In this document: positions 21,862-30,408 of the stretch, piece by piece
Layout of the letters: every line of letters begins with the position of its first letter
Position numbering within the stretch: position 1 is the first letter of the stretch
Assembly: GCA_022841825.1 (NCBI GenBank)
Contig: JALHQT010000001.1
Location: forward strand, 744,001 to 808,000
Source: Anaerolineae bacterium
Lineage (GTDB): Bacteria; Chloroflexota; Anaerolineae; Aggregatilineales; Phototrophicaceae
DNA length: 64,000 nucleotides
Direction of reading: 5' to 3'
Made by a program: the position numbers and the translations under genes
Notes under the pieces: generated by a model
Database searches by the model: none
Seen by the model: the letters and a program-made list of their open reading frames with translations, nothing else
What the model was told of the DNA's origin: nothing

Positions 21862-22830
21862 CTATTTCGAAAGGATGTTTGCCAGTTCAAACAACTTAGG
21901 ATCAACACCTTTGGTGCGCCCCACGACTTCCGAATAGGGTGTTGCCGTCTCCCGCCCACGAATCATCCCCACGACACAACCATGTTCGCCACCCAGCAGG
22001 CGTTCGGCAGCGTTTGCCCCAAGCCTTGTTGCCAGCAGGCGATCATAGGCGGTAGGAGCACCTCCCCGCTGCACATGCCCAAGCGTCACAGCGCGAAGCT
22101 CGAAGCCGATTTCAGGATGTGTCCTGCAATAGGACATTAACTCGTCACAGCCATGCTTCGCGCCTTCTGCAACGACGATGATACCGTTCGTCTTTCCGCG
22201 CTCATACGACTGCTGCAGCTCGGCGACGACTTCTTCAGGCTTGGTTTCAATCTCTGGAATGACGGCACCTTCCGCGCCGCCCGCTATGGCTGCGTTCAAC
22301 GCCAGATAACCGCAATCACGTCCCATGACCTCAACCAGGAAAGCTCGCCGATGCGACGACGCCGTCACTTTCAGGCGGTCAATCCCCTCGAGTGCGATGT
22401 TGAGAGCAGTATCCACGCCAATCGTGATATCGGAGCCGATCAGGTCGTTATCAATCGTCGATGCGACGCCGATCACCGGGAAGCCCATGTCATTAAACGA
22501 GCTTGCCCCGGTTTGCGAGCCGTTCCCACCGATGACGACCAACCCTTCGATGCCAAGCGCCGAGAGATGCTCAAGCGCCTTCTGTCGCCCTTCAACCGTC
22601 CTGAATTCGGGCGCGCGGGCACTGCCCAGGAACGTACCGCCATGCTGCATGATGCCACCAACGTCGCGTAGTTCTAATGGGATTAGCGCATTGTCGATGA
22701 GACCATGATAGCCATGCTTGCTTCCATAGACTTTGGCTCCGCGCTCAATCGCCATGCGAGTCACCGCGCGAATCGCGGCATTCATCCCCGGAGCATCTCC
22801 GCCACTGGTCAGAACTGCAATCGCATTCAT
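21862..22830 (-). CDS. pfkA: 6-phosphofructokinase
   Basis: 322 aa, normal length. N-terminal IAVLTSGGDAPGMNAAIRAV, GGTFLGSAR, substrate loop STIDNDLIGSDITIGVDTAL, VEVMGRDCGYLA and LGHVQRGGAPTAYDR. It phosphorylates fructose-6-phosphate in glycolysis. The usual GGDGS nucleotide/Mg motif reads GGNGSQ here, so the Asp is Asn. Whether the donor is ATP or pyrophosphate cannot be decided from that alone. Confidence 0.93.
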   Translation of the reverse strand: MNAIAVLTSGGDAPGMNAAIRAVTRMAIERGAKVYGSKHGYHGLIDNALIPLELRDVGGIMQHGGTFLGSARAPEFRTVEGRQKALEHLSALGIEGLVVIGGNGSQTGASSFNDMGFPVIGVASTIDNDLIGSDITIGVDTALNIALEGIDRLKVTASSHRRAFLVEVMGRDCGYLALNAAIAGGAEGAVIPEIETKPEEVVAELQQSYERGKTNGIIVVAEGAKHGCDELMSYCRTHPEIGFELRAVTLGHVQRGGAPTAYDRLLATRLGANAAERLLGGEHGCVVGMIRGRETATPYSEVVGRTKGVDPKLFELANILSK

Positions 22831-22873
22831 TATCTACCCCTGTGACTCATCGCTGGTTCTTAGGATCGACCTT

Positions 22874-22920
22874 CACTGACGTGGGCTTTGCTCACGCCAC
22901 ACAAAACAGGTACGTCAGTG
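22874..22920. promoter_or_regulatory. Nested inverted repeats upstream of pfkA
   Basis: CACTGACGT (22874-22882) is repeated inverted as ACGTCAGTG (22912-22920). Inside, CGTGGGC (22880-22886) can pair with GCTCACG (22890-22896) around a TTT loop. The block lies between the end of the transglutaminase gene and the pfkA start, so it may be an operator for pfkA or a terminator for the upstream operon. Confidence 0.4.
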
Positions 22921-22995
22921 TCAGTCATTGTACCTCCCTGTGTGCCACAGCCCAACACGCTTAACGAGCCGATCACAGTCAAGGCAGGGGCGAGA

Positions 22996-23940
22996 TCATT
23001 GCTGCTGCTGCATCTGACGCATGTCCGAATTGTCCACTCGCCAGGGGTCAGTCACCGGCGCTTCCAGCTCTTCGGAGGGCGGAGGCACATCAAGCTGAGA
23101 GACCTTAACCTCGACCTGAAGCTTGCTGTCAGCACTTCCGCTGAAGACTCCGCGTGTCGGCGTAACATCGCTGTATTCACGCCCAATTGCTACGCGGATA
23201 TGCCGACCATCGCCGAGCATGTTGTTGGTTGGGTCTAAACCGACCCATCCCAGCCCCGGCAGTAAAACTTCTACCCAGGCATGGGTTGCATCCGGCGTCG
23301 AGCGTTCCTCGCCATTCCGCTGATGAAACAGATAGCCACTGACGTAACGCGCGGGAATACCCAACTCGCGCACGATTGCCAGCATGATATGACTGAAATC
23401 CTGGCACACCCCTTCCCCATTGGAGAGTGCGTCATCGATATGCGAATCGACCTCAGTGCTTTGGGGGACATACCGGAACGACTCAAAGATCGAGCGTTTG
23501 ACGTGGCGGATCACCGTCAGCGGATCATCCCGCCGCCGCGCATCAATGCTCGCCATGAACTCGCGCAGATGCTGACTTGGCATGGTCAGATTTCCCGGTA
23601 GCAGCATGTCATAAGCATCGGTCGTGCGCGCAAGAAAATCGATCTCGTCCCAGGCATCGTTTGGAAGGCGTTCCGGAAGTTTGGGCGGCGGATGGACTTC
23701 GACAATGGCTTCAGCCGTGATCGCGAGCTGCGTATGGTGACCAGGGATGTCAAAATAGTGGACAATATTCCCGGCAGACTCGACATACTTGTACGTGCGC
23801 GCCTGCGGCGAAATCGCCAACTCAAAGCGCAAACAGCGTTGATTGCCGTCGCTGCGTGGATTCATGCGCACTTCGGTGATGCTCTCCGAAACAGGCACGG
23901 AATACTTGTATCGCGTGCGATGCGTGATCGAATAGTACAT
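22996..23940 (-). CDS. Transglutaminase-like cysteine peptidase
   Basis: 314 aa. The N-terminal beta domain YYSITHRTRYKYSVPVSESITEVRM is the bacterial transglutaminase N domain. The catalytic core contains GEGVCQDFSHIMLAIVRELGIPARYVSGY (Cys), DATHAWVEVLLPG (His) and GWVGLDPTNN (Asp). This type is regularly found with alpha-E and circularly permuted ATP-grasp proteins, as here; together they are thought to make and process a peptide-like product. Last gene of the three-gene operon. Confidence 0.9.
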   Translation of the reverse strand: MYYSITHRTRYKYSVPVSESITEVRMNPRSDGNQRCLRFELAISPQARTYKYVESAGNIVHYFDIPGHHTQLAITAEAIVEVHPPPKLPERLPNDAWDEIDFLARTTDAYDMLLPGNLTMPSQHLREFMASIDARRRDDPLTVIRHVKRSIFESFRYVPQSTEVDSHIDDALSNGEGVCQDFSHIMLAIVRELGIPARYVSGYLFHQRNGEERSTPDATHAWVEVLLPGLGWVGLDPTNNMLGDGRHIRVAIGREYSDVTPTRGVFSGSADSKLQVEVKVSQLDVPPPSEELEAPVTDPWRVDNSDMRQMQQQQ

Positions 23941-23967
23941 GCTGCGTCACAATTCAGATGATTTGGC

Positions 23968-24927
23968 TCAGTCCGCGAATTCGTTATCGAACGGGTAGAC
24001 AACATATGCACGATAAATGGCGTCATGGATGAGTTCGCATTGTCGCATGAGATCCGCTAAGAACCCGTGTAAGCCGCTCTCAAACACCTCGTCCACCAAC
24101 CCATAATCGACCATTGCGGTCAGTCGCCCTGCCAGTCGATTCGGTGTGCGGGCGCGGCGGCTCTTCGATTCCTCGGCGATAGACAATAGTGCCCCCTGCA
24201 CGCGATTGAGCGAAAACGCAATCGAATGGGGGAACTCACGATTGAGTAGAAGGAAATCCGCGATCCGGTCGGGCTGCAAATCTGCCATGAACACCTTACA
24301 GTAAGCCTCAAATGCTGTGCAGCTCTTGAGCAGACCGATCCACTCGACAAACTCGCCTTCAAATGCGCTGGTGTGCCGCCGAAACGCCGCATAATGAACG
24401 TCAAGAAGCTGCGCGACAGACGCAGCACGCTCCAGGAACCGCCCAACCTGGATGAATTGGTACGACTCGTTATAGTTCATGGTGGAGTCGGTGATGCCCT
24501 GGAAGAGATGAATACCATTCTTGACCGATACAAAGAACTCATGCGGCTGCGCCTCCCAGACTGCGTCGATCCGCGCATCCTTAATGTGGAAGTACAGCCA
24601 ATTCACCTGCTCCCACATTTCCGAGCTGATGTGCTCCCGTAGCTGCCGCGCGTTCATGCGCGCCGACGAAACGCAGTTGACGATGCTGTTGGAATTGCGG
24701 GTGTCAAACGTCAGCAGGTCGGTCATGCGATAGGCGTCAAACTGACCATCCAGTGGCAGCGGCACATGAAGACTTTGCAGCAGACGCCCCCATCGCTGTG
24801 TGCTGCTTTCGGGCGAGAGATCAAGCATCAGATGAATCTGAACGTCGATGAGCCGAGCAACATGCTCTGCACGTTCCAGGTAACGACTCAGCCAGTATAG
24901 GCTGTCAGCAACACGCGATAACATCAT
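23968..24927 (-). CDS. Alpha-E domain protein (DUF403)
   Basis: 319 aa, all-helical. The start MLSRVADSLYWLSRYLERAEHVARLIDV is the family signature, and NARQLREHISSEMWEQVNWLYF and FLERAASVAQLLDVHY follow. It is always paired with the permuted ATP-grasp ligase and a transglutaminase-like protein in known genomes. Biochemical role not established. 13 bp downstream of the ATP-grasp gene. Confidence 0.9.
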   Translation of the reverse strand: MMLSRVADSLYWLSRYLERAEHVARLIDVQIHLMLDLSPESSTQRWGRLLQSLHVPLPLDGQFDAYRMTDLLTFDTRNSNSIVNCVSSARMNARQLREHISSEMWEQVNWLYFHIKDARIDAVWEAQPHEFFVSVKNGIHLFQGITDSTMNYNESYQFIQVGRFLERAASVAQLLDVHYAAFRRHTSAFEGEFVEWIGLLKSCTAFEAYCKVFMADLQPDRIADFLLLNREFPHSIAFSLNRVQGALLSIAEESKSRRARTPNRLAGRLTAMVDYGLVDEVFESGLHGFLADLMRQCELIHDAIYRAYVVYPFDNEFAD

Positions 24928-24940
24928 GATAGACTCACAG

Positions 24941-26401
24941 TCATTGCAGCACCCAGGTGTCCTTGCTGCCCCCTCCTTGCGACGAGTTCACCACAAGCGA
25001 GCCACGCTTGAGCGCGACGCGAGTCAATCCGCCCGGAACGATCGTGATGTCATCGACATGCGGACCACTACACAGTATGTACGGTCGCAAGTCGACATGG
25101 CGCGGATCGACTTCTCCATCGATGTAACAGGGCGCCGTCGATAGCGCGATGGTCGGCTGCGCAATGTAGTTGCGCGGGTTCGACAAGATGCGCTCGCGGA
25201 AAACAGCGCGTTCCACCGCACTCGATTGTGGACCGATCAGCATCCCGTAGCCGCCGCTCTCGCCGACGGCTTTCACGACCAGACGGTCGAGGTTCTCCAA
25301 CACGTGGTCTCGCTCGTGATCATTCGAGCATAGATACGTCTCAACGTTTTGGAGGATGGCGTCTTCCCCCAGGTAATATCGGATGATCGCAGGCACAAAG
25401 GCATAGATCGCTTTGTCGTCCGCAATCCCTGTGCCCAGGCTGTTCGCCAGAGCGACATTACCAGCGCGATAGACGTTCAGCAGCCCCGGCACGCCCAACG
25501 TCGAGTCCGGTCGAAAGGCGAGCGGATCGATGAAATCATCGTCGATCCGGCGATATATGACGTCCACCCGCTGCATCCCCGCCGTGGTGCGCATGTAGAG
25601 TACCTGCCCGTGCACCAGTAGGTCACGCCCCTCCACCAACGTAATGCCCATCTGCCGCGCCAAAAAAGCGTGCTCGTAATAGGCACTGTTAAACACGCCA
25701 GGAGTCAGCAGCACAATAACTGGCTCTGGGCGTGGGGAAAGTGCGCGCAGGGTCGTCAGAAGCGTTTGTCCATAATGGTCGATTGAACGCACACCTACCG
25801 CGCTGAAGAGGCGCGGAAAGACCTGCTTCATCACACTCCGGTTGGCGAGCATATACGATACCCCGCTTGGGACACGCAGGTTATCCTCCAGCACGGCGAA
25901 ACTACCGTCGGGCATTCGAATGAGGTCGGTCCCTGTGACAGAAACATACACATCTCGAGGGACATTGATCCCCCGCATCTTCTGGCGAAAGTGCTTACAG
26001 GAATAGACCAGATCGCGCGGGACAACATTGTCGTTAAGCACTTGCCCATCATGGTAAATGTCGCGAATGAACAGGTTTAACGCGGCGATGCGCTGCTTAA
26101 GCCCCCGTTCGAGGATGTCCCACTCGTTCGCGCTGATGATGCGCGGCAGGAGGTCATACGGGAAGATGCGCTCTGTCCCTTCGTCTTCACCATACACAGT
26201 GAACGTAATGCCCTGGTGGAGAAAGGATAGATCCGCCTTAAGCTGACGCTCCGTCAGCTCGCCTTCCTTCATCTCAAGGAGACGGTGGTAAAGCTCGGCA
26301 TAGGGTTCACGGGCGGACAAGCCGGGCGTGAACATTTCGTCAAAGGCAATATCGACCCGGTAGTCGTTGAATGGGGGTTGAAGCACCGATGATGACGACA
26401 T
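24941..26401 (-). CDS. Circularly permuted type 2 ATP-grasp protein
   Basis: 486 aa. Conserved blocks: [70 protein letters not shown] and [32 protein letters not shown] forms the ATP-grasp core. It is predicted to form amide bonds in an uncharacterised peptide pathway with the two downstream genes. First gene of the operon. Confidence 0.9.
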   Translation of the reverse strand: MSSSSVLQPPFNDYRVDIAFDEMFTPGLSAREPYAELYHRLLEMKEGELTERQLKADLSFLHQGITFTVYGEDEGTERIFPYDLLPRIISANEWDILERGLKQRIAALNLFIRDIYHDGQVLNDNVVPRDLVYSCKHFRQKMRGINVPRDVYVSVTGTDLIRMPDGSFAVLEDNLRVPSGVSYMLANRSVMKQVFPRLFSAVGVRSIDHYGQTLLTTLRALSPRPEPVIVLLTPGVFNSAYYEHAFLARQMGITLVEGRDLLVHGQVLYMRTTAGMQRVDVIYRRIDDDFIDPLAFRPDSTLGVPGLLNVYRAGNVALANSLGTGIADDKAIYAFVPAIIRYYLGEDAILQNVETYLCSNDHERDHVLENLDRLVVKAVGESGGYGMLIGPQSSAVERAVFRERILSNPRNYIAQPTIALSTAPCYIDGEVDPRHVDLRPYILCSGPHVDDITIVPGGLTRVALKRGSLVVNSSQGGGSKDTWVLQ

Positions 26402-26745
26402 AAGTCACTCTATTCGATTCCGTACGAACTCTCTGCAAGTTCGACAGGCACTTTGTTGAGAATGACTTTAACAAATATCGAATCTCGGAAGCAACTGGTG
26501 ATGTGCACCAAAGACAAGGCGCTACAGATGGTGACACTGATACAGAGGATTTTCGCAGAGATAGGAGGATGGGAGGTACAGGAGGCGCACACGAAGTGCG
26601 CCGCTACGGGATTGAGCGGCGCACTCCACAAATGTTTCAACGGATGGCATTCATGCCGGCCCTACGGGATCGTGGTGTAGGGATGAAATGCCCTAAGGGT
26701 GCGCCATTGTTGGCGTCCGTGCCGCGATTTACTTCAACCCTCGAC
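26402..26745. repeat. Intergenic block of short palindromic hairpins, no gene
   Basis: 344 bp without a credible gene. It contains GGCGCAC/GTGCGCC (26584-26602), GGCAT/ATGCC (26646-26657) and CCCTAC/GTAGGG (26660-26682), followed by CCCTAAGGG. These resemble the dispersed palindromic units of Chloroflexota intergenic regions, such as the one at 60676. It may also end the desaturase transcript. Confidence 0.5.
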
Positions 26746-27780
26746 TTAGGAACGTGCCTGCGGCTCCTCAGTCTTGTGATAGCCAATCATCTTATGGCGA
26801 TCTTCATCCCAAACACGGACAAACAGAGACTTGAGACTCGTCTTGAGCGTCAACGGTTCCACGCGCTGGAACAGTTCATCGCTGCGATAGCAGTCCTCAA
26901 GCTTGTAGTTTGGAATACGCGGGCTAAGGTGATGGATGTGGTGAAATCCGATGTTGCCGCTGAACCACTGAAGGATGCGCGGCAGCTTGTAATACGAACT
27001 GCCATAGAGAGACGCCTGGGCGAAATCCCAGTTTTCGTGGTGTTCCCAGTAGGTATTCTCGTACTGGTGCTGGACGTAGAACAGCCACACGCCCATCGTT
27101 GTCGCAACCAGCAGAACTGGAAGCTGCACCGCCACATACGACCAGAAACCAATCGTGAACGACATGGCAATGACAATCGCCAGCAGCGCCAGAGATGTCA
27201 GGTGAACACTCTGCTTTTCGCGCGGCGTCGCGGCAGCGTGAGATGCCGGCAAGCGCTGGATAATGACGAAGTCGACAATCGGACCAATGCCGAACATCAC
27301 AATCGGGTTGCGATAGATGCGGTAGCCAAGCTGCTGCCAGCGCGGCAGCTTTTCGTATTCTTCGATAGTCAGCGTCCAGATGTCGCCGACTCCCCGGCGG
27401 TCAAGATCACCACTGGTCGCATGATGGATCGCATGAGTCTGCCGCCAGTTATAGTAGGGCGTAAAAACCACGATGCCGGTCAGTAACCCTGTCAGATCGT
27501 TTGCCCAGCGCGCTTTGAAGAATGAGCCATGACAGGCATCATGAAAGATGATGAAGATGCGCACTGCAAACATGCCTGCCAGTGCAGCAAATGCGAGTGT
27601 CAGCAAGTAGGAGACACCCAGACTCACGTACGCAAGGTACCACAGGACGAAGAATGGGCAGACGGAATTCACGAGCTGCCACAAACTCAGGCGCAGGTCA
27701 GATTTCTGAAATGGGGCGACGGCTCTTCGCCAGATAGCGGTCTCGATACGGGGGAACCGTTCAGCAGCGTCAGCGGTCAC
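26746..27780 (-). CDS. Membrane fatty acid desaturase
   Basis: 344 aa with four or so membrane helices and the three histidine boxes: HDACHGSFF, HAIHHATSGD and HHIHHLSP. These bind the di-iron centre of acyl-lipid/acyl-CoA desaturases. It introduces a double bond into membrane fatty acids. It is the last host gene before the integrated element. Substrate position cannot be deduced. Confidence 0.9.
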   Translation of the reverse strand: MTADAAERFPRIETAIWRRAVAPFQKSDLRLSLWQLVNSVCPFFVLWYLAYVSLGVSYLLTLAFAALAGMFAVRIFIIFHDACHGSFFKARWANDLTGLLTGIVVFTPYYNWRQTHAIHHATSGDLDRRGVGDIWTLTIEEYEKLPRWQQLGYRIYRNPIVMFGIGPIVDFVIIQRLPASHAAATPREKQSVHLTSLALLAIVIAMSFTIGFWSYVAVQLPVLLVATTMGVWLFYVQHQYENTYWEHHENWDFAQASLYGSSYYKLPRILQWFSGNIGFHHIHHLSPRIPNYKLEDCYRSDELFQRVEPLTLKTSLKSLFVRVWDEDRHKMIGYHKTEEPQARS

Positions 27781-27926
27781 ATGAACTCCTAGAGTATATC
27801 AACGCCTCTATTATGCCACCTGCGGCGGCAAATGTGCATCCCCGAACCTCTGTCCGCAGCGGTAACCTGTCCATCTTTATAACGATACACTCAGGGACTC
27901 TGGGCAACCAGTCTCCAGACTCAGTC

Positions 27927-27955
27927 TTGACATCACAAAGGGGGATTACTATACT
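27927..27955 (+). promoter_or_regulatory. Promoter of tRNA-Asp
   Basis: TTGACA at 27927-27932, a 17-bp spacer and TATACT at 27950-27955. The expected start is about 6 nt before the mature tRNA 5' end. A near-consensus housekeeping promoter. Confidence 0.85.
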
Positions 27956-27967
27956 GCCAACACATCA

Positions 27968-28040
27968 GGAGCTGTGGTGTAGTGGTTAACATATTGCCCT
28001 GTCAAGGCAAAGATCGCGGGTTCGAAACCCGTCAGCTCCG
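27968..28040 (+). tRNA. tRNA-Asp (anticodon GTC)
   Basis: 73 nt cloverleaf. Acceptor GGAGCTG pairs with CAGCTCC and the discriminator is G. The anticodon stem is TTGCC/GGCAA around the loop CTGTCAA with GTC at positions 34-36. The T arm is GCGGG TTCGAAA CCCGT. CCA is not encoded. The 3' 13 nt are supplied by the integrated element. The original terminator is now 30.7 kb away at 58781. Confidence 0.97.
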
Positions 28041-29686
28041 CTCCAGCTACTTACAGCGCTCTTAATGCCTTTGGCAGCGAGCGTTTGCGTCAAAGCGTCC
28101 CTTATTTCAGGGGACGCTTTTTCGTTTTCCCCTAGAACTAGCGCGAAATTGCCATGCAGCACAAGCGCAATCACTGTGCCATCATGAACAAAGACCCGCT
28201 CTACAATCTTGGCGATGAGTTGGCGTCTGGCTTCCGCTGGATTATCCTGTGTTTCACAACTGTAATAGTAGGTTAGAAAATTGTATAACAGGTCGTGAGC
28301 AGTGTTTACCTCGTCATAATCCAATGGAACCAAAGCCTCCATTTCAAGATTGAGTTGCTCTCGTTTGCTCAAGTACACATCCCTCTCCAGTAACCCGTTT
28401 TCCCAAGAGAAGTCGATCCGGTCAATGATTTGCCGTATCTCCGCCATGCGCTTGTGAGCAGTCTCGTGTTCAGCCTTAGCTTGGATGGCAGCCTCAACAC
28501 GCTCTTGAAAGTTGGATGGAATGCTTAAGGTGGCAAGGATAGATACTACCTGGTCATTGAGGACATCTTCGGGGATCTGGGGCTGCCCGCACGACTCATA
28601 CCCGCGCTCTGCGGTGAGACAGCGGTAGTACGCCCGTAGATTATCTTTATGCCAGTACACGCGCATCTTCCCGTAATTGTCATCGAATAACCCAAACGGC
28701 TTATTTGCCAGACAATGAGCGCAGTACACTCGGTCACGAAGAATGTAGGTGCGGACAGTGGCAGGCACATGCTTGACACGTACCATTGTCGCCCGCACCT
28801 CCTGGCACTTCGCAAAAAGCGTATCCGTGATAATGGGGCGATGTTTGCCTTCGAACCACTCGCGACGGTTGCGATACCCCTTTCGCCGTTGCCCAAGACC
28901 GCCATCGTAGATAGTCTCTGAGTGCGATACACGCCCTGTATACACTTGGTTTTGCAGAATATGGCGGACGGTTTCTTTGTCGATTGGCTTGACATCTGCA
29001 CGGGTTTTCTGGACTTCGGGCTGATCCATCAACCACGAGGCTATATCGGCATCGCTGTAGCCGCCGCCAGAGTACAACCGAAAAGCACGTCTGACGATTG
29101 CAGCTAGTCGTGGTTGAATGTGCAATCCTTCAGCTAACCCATCTTTGGCTTCTTCTTTTGTCACAAGCGTGTAGCCGATGGGAGCGGTACTTCCGTTGAA
29201 ATCACCGCGCTCCGCCCTGGCACGCTTGGCGCGTTTGGTATCGATGCTTAAGTTCTTGGAATAGAAGGCGGAGAAGACTGCCAGCATTTGCTCCATCATT
29301 GCCGTATATGGGGAGTTGTCATCGTCTTCGCTAAAACCTTCAACACAGAACAACTTGACACCATACTCACGTCGCAACAGTAGTTTGACAACAACTGTCT
29401 GGTCGTGATCGCGCATAAGGCGGTCAAACTTCCAAAACATGACCGCATCTACTTTCTTGGCTGCGGTAAACGCTCGCAAGTCGTTCAAGCCTGTGCGGTC
29501 TAGAGACCAACCGGATTGAGCATCATCTGAGAATTCGGCAATGAGCACCCCACCCCGCTTGGCGATTTCCGCCCGACAACATTTGAGCTGGTCTTCAATG
29601 CTCAACTCGTTTTGCATCTCAGTGGAATAACGAGCATAGCTGGCAAACCGCAAACGCTGATTCGTTTGAGCATCAACACTGGTCAT
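27986..29686 (-). CDS. Large serine recombinase (integrase), C-terminus reading into tRNA
   Basis: 566 aa from the ATG at 29686, which overlaps the upstream stop (ATGA) and has GGAG 8 nt before it; a GTG at 29695 is too close to that site. Catalytic serine in SYARYSTEMQ (about residue 21), then FWKFDRLMRDHDQ, the recombinase domain (APIGYTLVTKEEAKDG), a zinc ribbon (VYCAHCLANKPFG ... YYRCLTAERGYESCG) and a coiled coil near residues 425-475. The last 17 residues (GFRTRDLCLDRAIC) are antisense tRNA-Asp sequence beyond the att core. In the excised circle the frame would instead continue into 58752-58534 (see that entry). It catalyses integration and excision of the element. Confidence 0.93.
   Translation of the reverse strand: MTSVDAQTNQRLRFASYARYSTEMQNELSIEDQLKCCRAEIAKRGGVLIAEFSDDAQSGWSLDRTGLNDLRAFTAAKKVDAVMFWKFDRLMRDHDQTVVVKLLLRREYGVKLFCVEGFSEDDDNSPYTAMMEQMLAVFSAFYSKNLSIDTKRAKRARAERGDFNGSTAPIGYTLVTKEEAKDGLAEGLHIQPRLAAIVRRAFRLYSGGGYSDADIASWLMDQPEVQKTRADVKPIDKETVRHILQNQVYTGRVSHSETIYDGGLGQRRKGYRNRREWFEGKHRPIITDTLFAKCQEVRATMVRVKHVPATVRTYILRDRVYCAHCLANKPFGLFDDNYGKMRVYWHKDNLRAYYRCLTAERGYESCGQPQIPEDVLNDQVVSILATLSIPSNFQERVEAAIQAKAEHETAHKRMAEIRQIIDRIDFSWENGLLERDVYLSKREQLNLEMEALVPLDYDEVNTAHDLLYNFLTYYYSCETQDNPAEARRQLIAKIVERVFVHDGTVIALVLHGNFALVLGENEKASPEIRDALTQTLAAKGIKSAVSSWSGADGFRTRDLCLDRAIC
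28028..28040. other. Left attachment site core
   Basis: CCCGTCAGCTCCG, the tRNA-Asp 3' end, is repeated exactly at 58753-58765. The flanks differ on both sides. It marks the left junction of the element inside the tRNA gene. Confidence 0.9.
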
Positions 29687-29913
29687 GCTATACACTCCTT
29701 CTGTTTCTTTGTCTTTACAACAGTAGGCAGTGGTTGAATTGGAAGCGAAGTAGGTACGGTAATCAACACACCACTTGGATAGGGCTTGAATCTTTTGTTC
29801 TCAAGTTTGAGCGGTTGGTCAAGTCTGGTGACTTTCCCTCCTTTGAACTGATACGTAGGCATAAATGAAAAGCCGCCAACTACTGAAACAGCAATTGACG
29901 GCTTAAATGGCAA
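29683..29913 (-). CDS. Small protein translationally coupled to the recombinase
   Basis: 76 aa, basic C-terminus (VVKTKKQKECIA). Its TGA overlaps the recombinase ATG. It contains GGFSFMPTYQFKGGKVTRLDQPL and several prolines. No family recognised. The coupling suggests a role in recombination, for example directionality or recombinase dosage, but this is inference only. Confidence 0.5.
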   Translation of the reverse strand: MPFKPSIAVSVVGGFSFMPTYQFKGGKVTRLDQPLKLENKRFKPYPSGVLITVPTSLPIQPLPTVVKTKKQKECIA

Positions 29914-29965
29914 ACGATAGAGTCCACCTCAGCCACCAAGCTGCCGAAATCAGCGTGGTTGGTTA

Positions 29966-30006
29966 GCCCGTTCTCGGTGTTTCCAGCACCGGGCGCGGGC
30001 GTTTTT
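29966..30006 (+). terminator. Plus-strand terminator-like hairpin upstream of the recombinase gene
   Basis: GCCCG (29966-29970) pairs with CGGGC (29996-30000) and CGGTG (29975-29979) with CACCG (29987-29991), followed by GTTTTTATG. On the plus strand there is no gene to end, except transcripts entering from the tRNA-Asp promoter antisense to the recombinase gene. Confidence 0.45.
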
Positions 30007-30355
30007 ATGTGATTTGTAATTGACTATATGACAGATTATAGGTCTGGGTCAAGTTACGGCTTCGATACTTTGCAGCGTTGCCTTTGGGGAAGTAGCGCGG
30101 GGTTGGTGGAAGAATGCCCCATAGCGCGTGTAAGACGGTCAGAAACCGGGTTAATCTTGGATAATCGAGGATTGCCCGCAGGTAGCGCTTTTCCTCGTCT
30201 CCCAGGCGGTTACTGTAGGCTGTCTGCACAGCCGTCAAGTGCTTTTTGCCAGCCCATTGGATAAGTTTGTTCAAGTCGTCTCGACGGTTGAGAATGCGGA
30301 TGATAACGGGCGTGGCGTTGGTGGCGTCGGCAAATGAATATAAGACTCTCTGCAT
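30005..30355 (-). CDS. Hypothetical protein, 116 aa
   Basis: Basic and partly helical (DDLNKLIQWAGKKHLTAVQTAY, GDEEKRYLRAILDYPRLTRFLTVLHALWG). No known motif. It lies between the putative defence operon and the recombinase on the same strand, 53 bp after the TrlF-like gene. May be real, but codon evidence is modest. Confidence 0.45.
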   Translation of the reverse strand: MQRVLYSFADATNATPVIIRILNRRDDLNKLIQWAGKKHLTAVQTAYSNRLGDEEKRYLRAILDYPRLTRFLTVLHALWGILPPTPRYFPKGNAAKYRSRNLTQTYNLSYSQLQIT

Positions 30356-30408
30356 ATTGTTATGAGTCTATCAAAGTGGCTATACCAGAGTCAACCAGTC
30401 CTGAAAGA

